Shown: piece after piece, positions 6,581-13,606 of the stretch
Numbering within the stretch: the stretch's first letter is position 1
Layout of the letters: the number at the start of each line of letters is the position of its first letter
From: Tyzzerella sp. UBA1042
GTDB taxonomy: Bacteria > Bacillota > Clostridia > Lachnospirales > Anaerotignaceae
Length of the DNA stretch: 14,019 bases
Direction: 5' to 3'
Assembly (NCBI GenBank): GCA_002316675.1
Contig: DCDZ01000064.1
Span: 1-14,019, forward strand
Translations under genes and position numbers: made by a program
Notes under the pieces: generated by a model
What the model was told of the DNA's origin: nothing
The model's database searches: none
Seen by the model: only the letters and a program-made list of their open reading frames with translations

Positions 6581-7000
6581 ATGCAGACTTTTTTAGAATT
6601 TTATCAAAGGGAGATTCAGCCCAAAATTGCGGCGATAGATGTTTTTTTAAAAACAGAGCCTCAGCCTTATGCGGCGGCGCAGGTTTCAGAGCTTTTGTCC
6701 ATACCATCAACAGAGCTGTCCCATTTATTGGAACAAGAAAAGCTTTTGATTATCACAAAAGGTACTTTTTTGCACTTAATGCAAATTGGCTCTTCTCCCA
6801 TTTGCAGGATGTTTCGCAGGGAGGTTTCCCGCGGGATATCGATGTCATATTCCCCAAAGGAAATTTCGTACATATATGATTTAAAATTAAAGGATGTAGA
6901 GGCGGCCGCCGAAAAGCTGGGAAAAAATTATTTTTCCTCGAGGGAGCTGCCCCTTCTTTTTGGGGAAATTGTTATTTCCGATAAACAATTTCGTCGGTGA
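6581..7000 (+). CDS. Small unknown protein, possible winged-helix-like
   Basis: This 139-residue protein is not recognised. The start is supported by GGAGAGGATTTAT immediately before the ATG. Two segments look like short helical DNA-binding-type units: PYAAAQVSELLSIPSTELSHLL (about 28-49) and SPKEISYIYDLKLKDVEAAAEKL (about 91-113). Each has the helix-turn-helix rhythm of an alternating small helix, turn and second helix. This is inference from pattern and could be coincidence. There is no signal peptide or membrane segment. The gene is divergent from 5971-6492. Its last 29 bases overlap the end of the DJ-1/PfpI gene on the opposite strand. Confidence 0.7.
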   Translation: MQTFLEFYQREIQPKIAAIDVFLKTEPQPYAAAQVSELLSIPSTELSHLLEQEKLLIITKGTFLHLMQIGSSPICRMFRREVSRGISMSYSPKEISYIYDLKLKDVEAAAEKLGKNYFSSRELPLLFGEIVISDKQFRR

Positions 7001-7523
7001 GGTTTTTCGCAGCTTCTTTGCCTGCAAACAATTCCACAAGCTTTAGGGCAAAAGGAACAGCTGTGCCCGGCCCCCGGGAGGTGATGATGGCGCCGTCAAC
7101 ACAAACAGGGCTTTCGGAAGGCGTTGCACCAAGGAGCTTATCCTCTATGCCCGGATAAATGGTGGCTGTTTTCCCCGCAAGGAGATTCAGCTCGCCCAAA
7201 ATGAGAGGTGCGGCGCAAATGGCACAAACGGGGAGTTGGGCTTTTGCATACTCCTGAATGAGGCTGCAAAGCCCTTTGTGTGCCAACAGATTTAAGGTGC
7301 CCGGCATACCGCCGGGTAACACGATGCCGTCTGCCCGGTGCTTCCGTGCCTCGTCAAAGAAAATATCCGCCGTAAAAAGGACATTATGGGCACCGCTCAC
7401 TTGCAGAGACTGGGTGATAGAAACAAATTTTGCATCAACCCCAACACGGCGCAATAAATCTAAGGGGGTAACTGCCTCCATTTCTTCAAAGCCTTCCCCA
7501 AGGAAAATATAAACCTTTTTCAT
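6972..7523 (-). CDS. DJ-1/PfpI family protein
   Basis: This 183-residue protein of the DJ-1/ThiJ/PfpI superfamily has a flavodoxin-like fold. It opens with MKKVYIFLGEGFEEMEAV, in which Glu16 is equivalent to the conserved Glu of DJ-1. The nucleophile elbow AICAAP carries Cys103, the reactive cysteine. VLPGGMPG (about 68-75) is a family signature. The position often held by His in DJ-1 is Tyr here (TIYPGIED). Members are linked to protein or metabolite repair and stress response, and the exact substrate here is unknown. AGGAGG precedes the ATG at good spacing. It overlaps the convergent 6581-7000 gene by 29 bases at the 3' ends. A near-perfect promoter lies upstream. Confidence 0.93.
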   Translation of the reverse strand: MKKVYIFLGEGFEEMEAVTPLDLLRRVGVDAKFVSITQSLQVSGAHNVLFTADIFFDEARKHRADGIVLPGGMPGTLNLLAHKGLCSLIQEYAKAQLPVCAICAAPLILGELNLLAGKTATIYPGIEDKLLGATPSESPVCVDGAIITSRGPGTAVPFALKLVELFAGKEAAKNLTDEIVYRK

Positions 7524-7572
7524 GAAAATAACCTCCTAATCCGTTTTTTACTACAAGAAGTATATTGCATTT

Positions 7573-7601
7573 ATTATATTCTAAAAATATAAATTTATCA
7601 A
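7573..7601 (-). promoter_or_regulatory. sigma-A promoter of the DJ-1/PfpI gene
   Basis: On the minus strand TTGATA (7596-7601) and TATAAT (7573-7578) are spaced by exactly 17 bases, about 50 bases before the start codon. Confidence 0.75.
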
Positions 7602-7609
7602 GGAGACCC

Positions 7610-7638
7610 TTGACAGCGGCAAGCGTTGGATTTATGCT
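7610..7638 (+). promoter_or_regulatory. Candidate promoter of the CYTH gene
   Basis: A perfect TTGACA (7610-7615) is followed after 17 bases by TATGCT (7633-7638), a weak -10 box, about 30 bases before the TTG start. It is divergent from the DJ-1/PfpI promoter, with the two -35 boxes only 8 bases apart. Confidence 0.5.
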
Positions 7639-7664
7639 GTATAAAAACTTAGGAGGCAGTTGTA

Positions 7665-8129
7665 TTGGAAATTGAAAAAAAATATTTGACAAAGGAAGTT
7701 CCTTTTTCTATAAATCGCTTTGAGTGCAAGCAGATTACCCAGGCATACCTTTCCTTTCGGCCGACCATTCGTATTCGTAAAAGCCAAGAGGATTATTTTT
7801 TGACGATAAAGGGGAAGGGCCATGTGGCCAGAGAGGAATTTGAAATCCCCATTACCCAAAAGGAATTTGAGCAGCTTTCTGTGAAAACAGAGGGCAAGCA
7901 GGTTAGAAAAAAACGATATTTGATTCCCATTGAGAAGGGATATACGGCGGAGGTTGACGTGTATGAGGGCCCCCTTGCGGGACTGATGACAACAGAGGTG
8001 GAGTTTCCTACCATGGAGGAGGCGGAGGGCTTTGTGGCGCCGCCATGGTTTGGAAAAGAGGTATCGGAGGATCACCGGTACAAAAATACTTCCCTGTCCC
8101 TTTATGGGAAGCCGGCAGAGGCGGAATAA
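7665..8129 (+). CDS. CYTH domain protein (triphosphate tunnel family)
   Basis: This 154-residue protein has the CYTH/triphosphate-tunnel fold. The N-terminal signature ExExK is exact (MEIEKKYL, Glu2, Glu4, Lys6). Later basic and acidic strand residues fit a metal-dependent triphosphate-binding beta tunnel: RIRKSQEDYFLTIKGKG, then EEFEIPI, RKKRYLIPIEKGYTAEVDVYEG and TTEVEFPT. Family members act as inorganic triphosphatases, thiamine triphosphatases or class IV adenylate cyclases. A short stand-alone protein like this is more likely a triphosphatase, but the substrate is not readable from sequence. The start is TTG at 7665, eight bases after AGGAGG (7651-7656). It is transcribed alone and closed by a strong terminator. 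Confidence 0.92.
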   Translation: MEIEKKYLTKEVPFSINRFECKQITQAYLSFRPTIRIRKSQEDYFLTIKGKGHVAREEFEIPITQKEFEQLSVKTEGKQVRKKRYLIPIEKGYTAEVDVYEGPLAGLMTTEVEFPTMEEAEGFVAPPWFGKEVSEDHRYKNTSLSLYGKPAEAE

Positions 8130-8173
8130 AAGTTTGTGCCATACATAAATGTGGTGATAAAGCCACCGACTTG

Positions 8174-8206
8174 AATGCATCCTAACGGATGCATTTTTTC
8201 TTTTTT
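8174..8206 (+). terminator. Intrinsic terminator of the CYTH gene
   Basis: AATGCATCC (8174-8182) pairs perfectly with GGATGCATT (8187-8195) around a 4-base loop, followed by a T-rich tract to about 8206. Confidence 0.9.
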
Positions 8207-8277
8207 GGTCTTTTTCATTTTCGCATTGCATACATTATAGCGATGGACAAGTGACAAGCGAAGGGGAGAGGCCGAGT

Positions 8278-9561
8278 ATGTATAATAGAAGATATGACAA
8301 AGCATTTTTGATGCTCAGACAGGAAACGGCTGGCTATGGTTTGGGCCAAAGAGCACCTTGGGGCAGCTGTGTGATGGAAATTAAAAACGGAACGGGAAGA
8401 ATCAGTTTAACGGTGCAGGGGCTGCGTCCCATGCGCAGAGGCAGATATGGCGTTTATGCCATTGCAGGAGAGAGAGAAAAACAAAAAAGCTTTTTTTGCG
8501 GCGTTTTGGTGCCGGATACAGCGGGCTACGGGACATTGAAATGGGACTTTAACCCGGATCAGCTGGAGGATAGCAATACGATGATTGAGGATTTACATAC
8601 TGTTGCGGTTTTGGCAGAGGCCGACGGAGGGTTTTCTGCACCGCTGACTGCCTATTTTGGAAGCAAGGCGGATTGGCGCACCTATTTCAAGATGGAGAAC
8701 AAGCAAAAGGAAACCCAAAAGGAACTCCTGATGGAGAAGAAAAAAGAAGTAAAAAAGGAGCCTGTGCAAGAGGAAAAATCAGCTACAGAAACAATCTTGG
8801 CCGCTGCCGAGGCTATGCCGATGGCTCCCTTTGCATTGCCGAAATTCCATAAAGAGAAAGAGGAAAAAGAGGCAGAAAGCAGCCAGCCAAAGGAAAAGAT
8901 GGCGAAGGAAGCGAAGAAAGAAAGCTATCACGGCAGCTTCCGGGGGCTTTTGGAAAAATTTCGTACGGAATTGGAGGATTTGCAGGAGGAAGGCATTTTT
9001 ACAGAAAAGGAAATGAGCCGCATTGAGCGGGCAGGCAGAAGAAATTTACAAAATGCCGTTGCCGCCGAAACCACGGAGAAGAATGCGGTGGCGAGAAATA
9101 TCCAGAGTGCTGTGATCAAGGACGGCGGATTAAAAAATGAGGCAGATGCAGTGGCGGAGAAGCCCGAGGGTAAGGAAGTCTCCATAGACAAAGGGAAAAA
9201 TGAGGCGACTGTGGCGGAAAACACTGTCCTTGATCAATTTATGGCAAAGTATAGGCTTTTGAAGGAAAATACGGATATTCTTCCCTTCGGTGAGGAAGCT
9301 ACCCCATGGAAATGCATTTCTGTGGAAGAGTTGGTGTTGTTGGAAGGCATTCCCATGTCTTGGCTGAAAGATTTCTTTATTTTAAATGCCGTAAAAAAAT
9401 ATCATCATTTGATTTGGCAGCCCCGAAAAACGGGCTATTGCATCGGCATACCGGGAACACAGGCGGAATATGACAAGAGGAAGGCAGAAAAATTAGGCTT
9501 TGAGGAGTTTAAAAGCATGGAGGACGGCGGATTAGGCTACTGGCTTTTTACAAAGAAATAA
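8278..9561 (+). CDS. Unknown 427-residue protein with charged central linker
   Basis: Not assigned to a named family. Three parts can be seen. Residues 1 to about 140 look like a folded, mainly beta domain (APWGSCVMEIKNGTGRISL, RRGRYGVYAIAGEREKQ, GTLKWDFNPDQLED), which recurs in my memory of clostridial hypothetical proteins. Residues about 143-315 are very rich in Lys and Glu with long helical runs and are probably a flexible or coiled linker. Residues about 318-427 form a second folded domain (WKCISVEELVLLEGIPMSWL, YHHLIWQPRKTGYCIGIPGT, GLGYWLFTKK). There is no signal peptide or membrane segment. The start at 8278 follows AAGGGGAGAGG. The frame open to 8251 has no better site. It precedes trmB by 69 bases and may share its transcript. 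Confidence 0.85.
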   Translation: MYNRRYDKAFLMLRQETAGYGLGQRAPWGSCVMEIKNGTGRISLTVQGLRPMRRGRYGVYAIAGEREKQKSFFCGVLVPDTAGYGTLKWDFNPDQLEDSNTMIEDLHTVAVLAEADGGFSAPLTAYFGSKADWRTYFKMENKQKETQKELLMEKKKEVKKEPVQEEKSATETILAAAEAMPMAPFALPKFHKEKEEKEAESSQPKEKMAKEAKKESYHGSFRGLLEKFRTELEDLQEEGIFTEKEMSRIERAGRRNLQNAVAAETTEKNAVARNIQSAVIKDGGLKNEADAVAEKPEGKEVSIDKGKNEATVAENTVLDQFMAKYRLLKENTDILPFGEEATPWKCISVEELVLLEGIPMSWLKDFFILNAVKKYHHLIWQPRKTGYCIGIPGTQAEYDKRKAEKLGFEEFKSMEDGGLGYWLFTKK

Positions 9562-9630
9562 GGGTTGCCTTTCGCCCCATTCCTATAGTAAGATACCTTT
9601 ATGAAATGTATTAGATTAAAGGAGAGCGTT

Positions 9631-10266
9631 ATGAGAATCAGAAAAAAGCCATGGGCAGAGGCAGAGCTTGCGCACAATAGCAGGGTCATTGGGGATGGAA
9701 CGGCATGGAAGGGTAAATGGTCGGAATTTTTTAGAAACCACAACCCCATTTATATTGAAATTGGATGCGGAAAGGGTGGTTTTATTACGAAAAATGCCCG
9801 GATGTACCCCCAGTATAATTTTATTGGTCTGGAGCGACAGCAATCGGTAATCGCCCTTGCGGCAAGAAGGACGGATACGGAATTGCCGAATTTGGCTTTG
9901 CTTTGGGAAAATGCCGCAAATCTTTCGGATTTGTTTCAGGTGGGAGAATTTCAAAGGCTGTATTTAAACTTTTCCGACCCATGGCCGAAAAAAAGAATGT
10001 ATAAGCGCAGGCTGACCTACCGCGGCTTTTTAGAAAGCTATCGCCAGAGGATGGGGAATCATGCAGAGATATTTTTTAAGACGGATAACCGGAATTTATT
10101 TGAATTTTCTTTGAATGAGTTTTGTGCGGATAACTGGAAGCTTTCTAATATTTCCTTGGATTTGCACAATAGTGAGTATGAGGGGAATATTATGACGGAA
10201 TACGAAGAAAAATTTTCTGCCCAAGGGATGCCCATTTATCGCTTGGAAGCAAGGTATGACGCTTAA
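9631..10266 (+). CDS. trmB: tRNA (guanine-46-N7)-methyltransferase TrmB
   Basis: This 211-residue SAM-dependent methyltransferase forms m7G at position 46 in the variable loop of tRNAs. The SAM site EIGCGKGGF is at 43-51, GLERQ at 66-70, the family hallmark DPWPKKR at 116-122, and RLTYRGFL and FKTDN (149-153) follow. The TEYE motif (189-192) near the C-terminus is also a TrmB feature. The length is normal. The start at 9631 is preferred over the ATG at 9601 because AAGGAG lies 7 bases upstream and the protein core begins there. A terminator follows. A weak promoter (TTGCCT with TAAGAT, 18-base spacer) lies just upstream, but read-through from the preceding gene is also possible. Confidence 0.96.
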   Translation: MRIRKKPWAEAELAHNSRVIGDGTAWKGKWSEFFRNHNPIYIEIGCGKGGFITKNARMYPQYNFIGLERQQSVIALAARRTDTELPNLALLWENAANLSDLFQVGEFQRLYLNFSDPWPKKRMYKRRLTYRGFLESYRQRMGNHAEIFFKTDNRNLFEFSLNEFCADNWKLSNISLDLHNSEYEGNIMTEYEEKFSAQGMPIYRLEARYDA

Positions 10267-10294
10267 TGCTTCCGCCATTGCTGTTTTTTAGGTG

Positions 10295-10327
10295 AAAAAA
10301 GGAGTCGTGCTATCGGCTTCTTTTTTT
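10295..10327 (+). terminator. Intrinsic terminator of trmB
   Basis: A-rich arm AAAAAAGGAGTCG (10295-10307) pairs with CGGCTTCTTTTTT (10314-10326) through two G-U pairs around loop TGCTAT. The T run is built into the stem end. Confidence 0.75.
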
Positions 10328-10351
10328 GTATGGGAAGGACAAGCAATTGGC

Positions 10352-10389
10352 AAAGAAAAAAGCGGCCATTTAGATGATAAATGCGCCGC
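10352..10389 (-). terminator. Intrinsic terminator of the minus-strand gene run
   Basis: On the minus strand GCGGCGCATTTA pairs with TAAATGGCCGC, with one bulged base (10378-10389 with 10362-10372), and is followed by TTTTTTCTTTG. It ends the DUF4364 gene and anything transcribed with it. Confidence 0.8.
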
Positions 10390-10413
10390 AAAGAATACAA
10401 CCCTTATGTACTT

Positions 10414-11019
10414 CTATTCGTTTTGCTCTTCTAAGTTCGGTTCTGGAAAATTTTCAGATTTTGCTTTGAATTCAACAGAAAGCGGATCATCGCTCACGAC
10501 CAAGGCGGTCAAGAAGGTACCATAGAAATGACTTACATTTTTTCGCCAATTTCTGCAAATTTGCTGTGCCTGTGGTTTTGAAACAACCGAAACGCTAATT
10601 TCCATAAGCGGTGCGCCGTCATAATCACAAAGGCCGCATTTGACAAGAAAGTCTCCATTCAGTTCGGGGAAATAATTTGCAGTTACTGCATATTCGGCAC
10701 GAATACGCTTGCTGTTTTCCTTCACATAAATGCTGATATCTTCTTTTACGCTTTCGCTTACATGATTTTGAAAATAGTTGATCACATCTTCGCCGTCATC
10801 GGTAAGGGTATAACGGGTATTATTACGCTCTTTTGCTTTTTCCAGCCAACCGGCCTCTACAAGCTCTGCCAGATATTGTTGGACGGAAAAATAATTCATA
10901 TATTCTTTATTCAGCAGAAACTGACAAATTTCACTATTAGAAAGGGAGATTCCCATTTTTTGCACCAGGTGCAATATAATAAGTTTGTGTTCCGCTAATT
11001 GTCGAATGGGATCAGCCAC
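10414..11019 (-). CDS. DUF4364 family protein, winged-helix-like
   Basis: This 201-residue protein resembles the DUF4364 family of Clostridia. The N-terminal half (about 5-85) is a winged-helix arrangement: HKLIILHLVQKMGISLSNSE, then MNYFSVQQYLAELVEAGWLE and a wing-like NNTRYTLTDDGEDVINYF. This recalls PadR/MarR-like regulators. The C-terminal half (about 100-190) is a mixed alpha-beta domain with KCGLCDYDGAPLMEISVSVV and Cys residues, of unknown role. The start is GTG at 11019 with AAGGAGA upstream at slightly long spacing. It is the last gene of the minus-strand run, 70 bases after the radical SAM gene. An extended -10-like TGCTAAAAT in that gap may give it its own promoter. Its target is unknown. 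Confidence 0.85.
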   Translation of the reverse strand: MADPIRQLAEHKLIILHLVQKMGISLSNSEICQFLLNKEYMNYFSVQQYLAELVEAGWLEKAKERNNTRYTLTDDGEDVINYFQNHVSESVKEDISIYVKENSKRIRAEYAVTANYFPELNGDFLVKCGLCDYDGAPLMEISVSVVSKPQAQQICRNWRKNVSHFYGTFLTALVVSDDPLSVEFKAKSENFPEPNLEEQNE

Positions 11020-11089
11020 GGGTCAGGTCTCCTTTCAAAATATCTTATATTTTAGCATAAAAAGCAGAAAAAGAATAGGGTTATTTTTA

Positions 11090-12004
11090 TCAATTTAAGG
11101 AGATGCCCTGGCTGATGTGTTTGTCTTTTAATAATTTATGCAGGCTGTTCAAAACCTCCCGCTTGTGCAAACTCCAAAATGGAGCCAAAAGGAGGCTTTT
11201 ATCGCCGTCTCCCGTGAGGCGGTAAATCACAATATCCTTGCGCAAAAGAGAGATGCACCGGCAAAGCAGTTCCAAATAGGCATCGTGTTCCAAGGGTACA
11301 TAGGCGCCTGTTTTATAAAGCTCAGCCAGCTCCGTACCGGCAAGCACGTGCATTAGCTGCAATTTGATTCCATGTATGGGCAGGCGGTTTATAAAGGCAA
11401 TGGTATGGAGCATATCTTCTGCTGTTTCCCCGGGGAGCCCCAAAATAACATGGGCCACAATAGGAATATGCAGGCGGTGTAGATTGGCTGCGGCGTCCAA
11501 AAAAACGCTGTTAGGATAGCCCCGGCGTATGAAGCCGGCAGTATTCTCATTGGAGGTTTGCAGCCCCAATTCCACCCAAAGCTTTGTTTTCAGGGATAGC
11601 TCCTGCAATAGGGCAAGGACATCCTCTCCCAGGCAATCCGGGCGGGTGGCGATAGAAATGCCCACGATGTCCTGTTGGGCAAGGGCTTCCTCGAATTTTG
11701 CCCGCAGAACCGTAACGGGGGCATAGGTGTTGGTAAAGGCTTGAAAATAGGCAATATAGCAAGCAGCGGGCCATTTTTCTTTTGTTTGGGCCTTTCCCCT
11801 TGCAATCTGCTGTGCAATGGAGAGGGCCGCATCCTCGGCAAAATCCCCCGAACCCCCTGCGCTGCAAAAAATACAGCCGCCATGGGCGATGGTTCCGTCC
11901 CGATTGGGGCAGGTAAAGCCTCCATCAAGAGAAATTTTTGCCGTTTTTCCCCCGAATAAGGTGCGGTAATATTCATTTAGACTTCTATATGGATATTGTG
12001 CCAC
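11090..12004 (-). CDS. TIGR01212/YhcC-type radical SAM protein
   Basis: This 304-residue protein resembles the YhcC-like radical SAM family. The iron-sulfur cysteines have the family's unusual spacing: Cys32, Cys44 and Cys47 (FTCPNRDGTIAHGGCIFC), which should hold the 4Fe-4S cluster. Further signatures are the NEYYRTLFG opening, YFQAFTNTYAP, GISIATRPDCL, the WVELGLQTSN segment and HVILGLPGE. The exact substrate is not established for most members, and a role in RNA or cofactor modification is only a guess. The start is GTG at 12004 with GAAGGGAAG upstream, 4 bases after the stop codon of the preceding gene, suggesting coupled translation. No terminator separates it from DUF4364. Confidence 0.9.
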   Translation of the reverse strand: MAQYPYRSLNEYYRTLFGGKTAKISLDGGFTCPNRDGTIAHGGCIFCSAGGSGDFAEDAALSIAQQIARGKAQTKEKWPAACYIAYFQAFTNTYAPVTVLRAKFEEALAQQDIVGISIATRPDCLGEDVLALLQELSLKTKLWVELGLQTSNENTAGFIRRGYPNSVFLDAAANLHRLHIPIVAHVILGLPGETAEDMLHTIAFINRLPIHGIKLQLMHVLAGTELAELYKTGAYVPLEHDAYLELLCRCISLLRKDIVIYRLTGDGDKSLLLAPFWSLHKREVLNSLHKLLKDKHISQGISLN

Positions 12005-12008
12005 AAAA

Positions 12009-12422
12009 TTACTTCCCTTCGTAGGCTTGGCAAAAATTTTTCTGGCGTAACCCCTCGCACAAGGTGATTACAGCCCTCCATCTGCCTTCATCTTCGGCGG
12101 TATGACGTATCAGCAAAAGAAAATCCGCTTTGCTGCTTTCCAGAAAGGAATGGGCAAAGTAATTGGAGTCCTTCTCTTTATAGGCTGACAGAAAAAGCTG
12201 CAGGCTATCTTCGGTAATGGCCAGCGGAATACAGGGTTCCATCTCTAACAGGATTTCCTCCACCGTTTTATTTCCGCAGGGACGCTTTGCAAAATAGTAG
12301 TAAAAGCTGCGGCTATCAAAAAAAAGTACATGGGACGGAGGAAAGTTTCGTCCGTCGGTCATGGTATCCCGCAATAGATTTAAAGAGCCACAAAGTTCCT
12401 TGCGGCTAATGGTTTGTTTCAT
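12009..12422 (-). CDS. Unknown 137-residue protein
   Basis: I do not recognise this protein. It is soluble, without signal peptide or membrane segment. It opens with MKQTISRKELCGSLNLLRD, has the aromatic stretch FFDSRSFYYYFAKRPCG and has four Cys residues that form no clear metal-binding pattern. GAGGTGA precedes the ATG. A small hairpin (AAAACC-CAAA-GGTTTT on the minus strand, 12437-12452) lies directly before that ribosome binding site. Its stop is 4 bases from the radical SAM start, so the two are likely translated together and may work on the same pathway. That link is inference from spacing only. Confidence 0.75.
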   Translation of the reverse strand: MKQTISRKELCGSLNLLRDTMTDGRNFPPSHVLFFDSRSFYYYFAKRPCGNKTVEEILLEMEPCIPLAITEDSLQLFLSAYKEKDSNYFAHSFLESSKADFLLLIRHTAEDEGRWRAVITLCEGLRQKNFCQAYEGK

Positions 12423-12496
12423 AATAAAATCACCTCAAAACCTTTGGGTTTTAAAGTAATATGCGCTTGAAACTGAAAAAAAATGATGTAAGATTT

Positions 12497-13588
12497 TTAC
12501 TCTATCCAAAGCTTCAGTTCTTTGCGCAGCGCAGCGTTGTGTTCCGGGGACAGAATGCAAAACCGTAAATATTTGTCATTTAAAAAAGTAAAGGAGGAAG
12601 CATCACGAATGAGCATTTTTTTCTGAATTAATTTTTCAAAAAGCTCTGCCGCTGTAATTTTCTCCGACAATAGCTTAACAAGAATAAAGTTTGCCGAGGA
12701 GGGGAAGGTTTTTACATTTTTCCAAGAGGAAAGCTCCGTAAATGCATTTTTGCGTTCTTCGGAAATCAAGCTTTGGGTTCTTTTATGAAAGGCGGTATCC
12801 ACAAAAATTTTTTCTCCCGCAAATGCAGCCAAGCTGTTTACACTCCAAGGATCCTGATTTGCCTTTAAGCGTTCCAAAAAGCTTTGGTTAGAGGAAACGC
12901 CATAGCCCAAGCGAATGCCCGGTGCGGCAAAGAACTTTGAAGTGCCCCGCACCACAAAAAGATTATCAAAGGCTTCCGTCAGCCCAATGGCGCAAATTTC
13001 CTCTAAATTATCGGAAAATTCAATATAGGTTTCATCCACCATAACAGAGGCTCCATTTTTTTTGGTATGCCGTAAAACTGTTTCCAGCTGTTTTGTCGTA
13101 AATGCCGAGCCGGTGGGGTTGTTGGGGTTGCAAATCACCAGCATACCGATATCCGGTGTTAAAGCCGCCAGCAACGCAGGCAAATCAATGGAAAAATCCT
13201 TTTCCTCTTTTAAGGGGAAATAGAGGAAGTTGCCGCCGGACAGGGTGATTTCCCGTTCATACTCGGAATAGGCCGGCCCGATGATGATGCTTTTTTTTGT
13301 GTGTACTGTTTGAATGAAGGTGGAAATCAACTCTGTTGAGCCATTTCCCACCACAATATGGGCAGGGCTTGCCCCCGTATAGCTTGCGATGGCCTGCCGT
13401 AAGGAAGTATAGTTTTTATCGGGATAGGTGGAAATAATATTTAAGTTTTCCGCCAAAGCCTTTTCTGCGCTCTTGGGAAAGCCAAGGGGATTGATGTTTC
13501 CGCTAAAATCTATGATTTCGCTTTTTGTAATGCCGTATTTTCTTTCAATGGCGTCTAAATCTCCGCCGTGCTGATGCATGAGCTGCAT
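12497..13588 (-). CDS. cobD: Threonine-phosphate decarboxylase-like / HisC-like PLP enzyme (CobD type)
   Basis: This 363-residue fold-type I pyridoxal-phosphate enzyme is closest to CobD, which decarboxylates L-threonine phosphate to make the aminopropanol arm of cobalamin. The N-terminal HQHGGD (about 5-10) and DFSGNINPLG (27-36) are CobD marks, the latter shared with HisC. VICNPNNPTG (151-160), DETYIEF (185-191) and the PLP-lysine region SKFFAAPGIRLGYG (Lys218, Arg226) are all present. Histidinol-phosphate aminotransferase is the main alternative. No other cobalamin gene is in the window. AAGGAG precedes the ATG at 13588. It starts 18 bases after the partial gene upstream, so both may be one transcript. 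Confidence 0.8.
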   Translation of the reverse strand: MQLMHQHGGDLDAIERKYGITKSEIIDFSGNINPLGFPKSAEKALAENLNIISTYPDKNYTSLRQAIASYTGASPAHIVVGNGSTELISTFIQTVHTKKSIIIGPAYSEYEREITLSGGNFLYFPLKEEKDFSIDLPALLAALTPDIGMLVICNPNNPTGSAFTTKQLETVLRHTKKNGASVMVDETYIEFSDNLEEICAIGLTEAFDNLFVVRGTSKFFAAPGIRLGYGVSSNQSFLERLKANQDPWSVNSLAAFAGEKIFVDTAFHKRTQSLISEERKNAFTELSSWKNVKTFPSSANFILVKLLSEKITAAELFEKLIQKKMLIRDASSFTFLNDKYLRFCILSPEHNAALRKELKLWIE

Positions 13589-13606
13589 GATGATACACTC
13601 CTTTGG

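Noticed and set aside
7632..8231. 199-residue frame on the minus strand opposite the CYTH gene
   Set aside because: Its sequence has no family features and it mirrors a well-supported CYTH gene.
11547..11976. Two minus-strand frames of 106 and 128 residues within the radical SAM gene
   Set aside because: They are out-of-frame shadows of a clear radical SAM gene, without a ribosome binding site.
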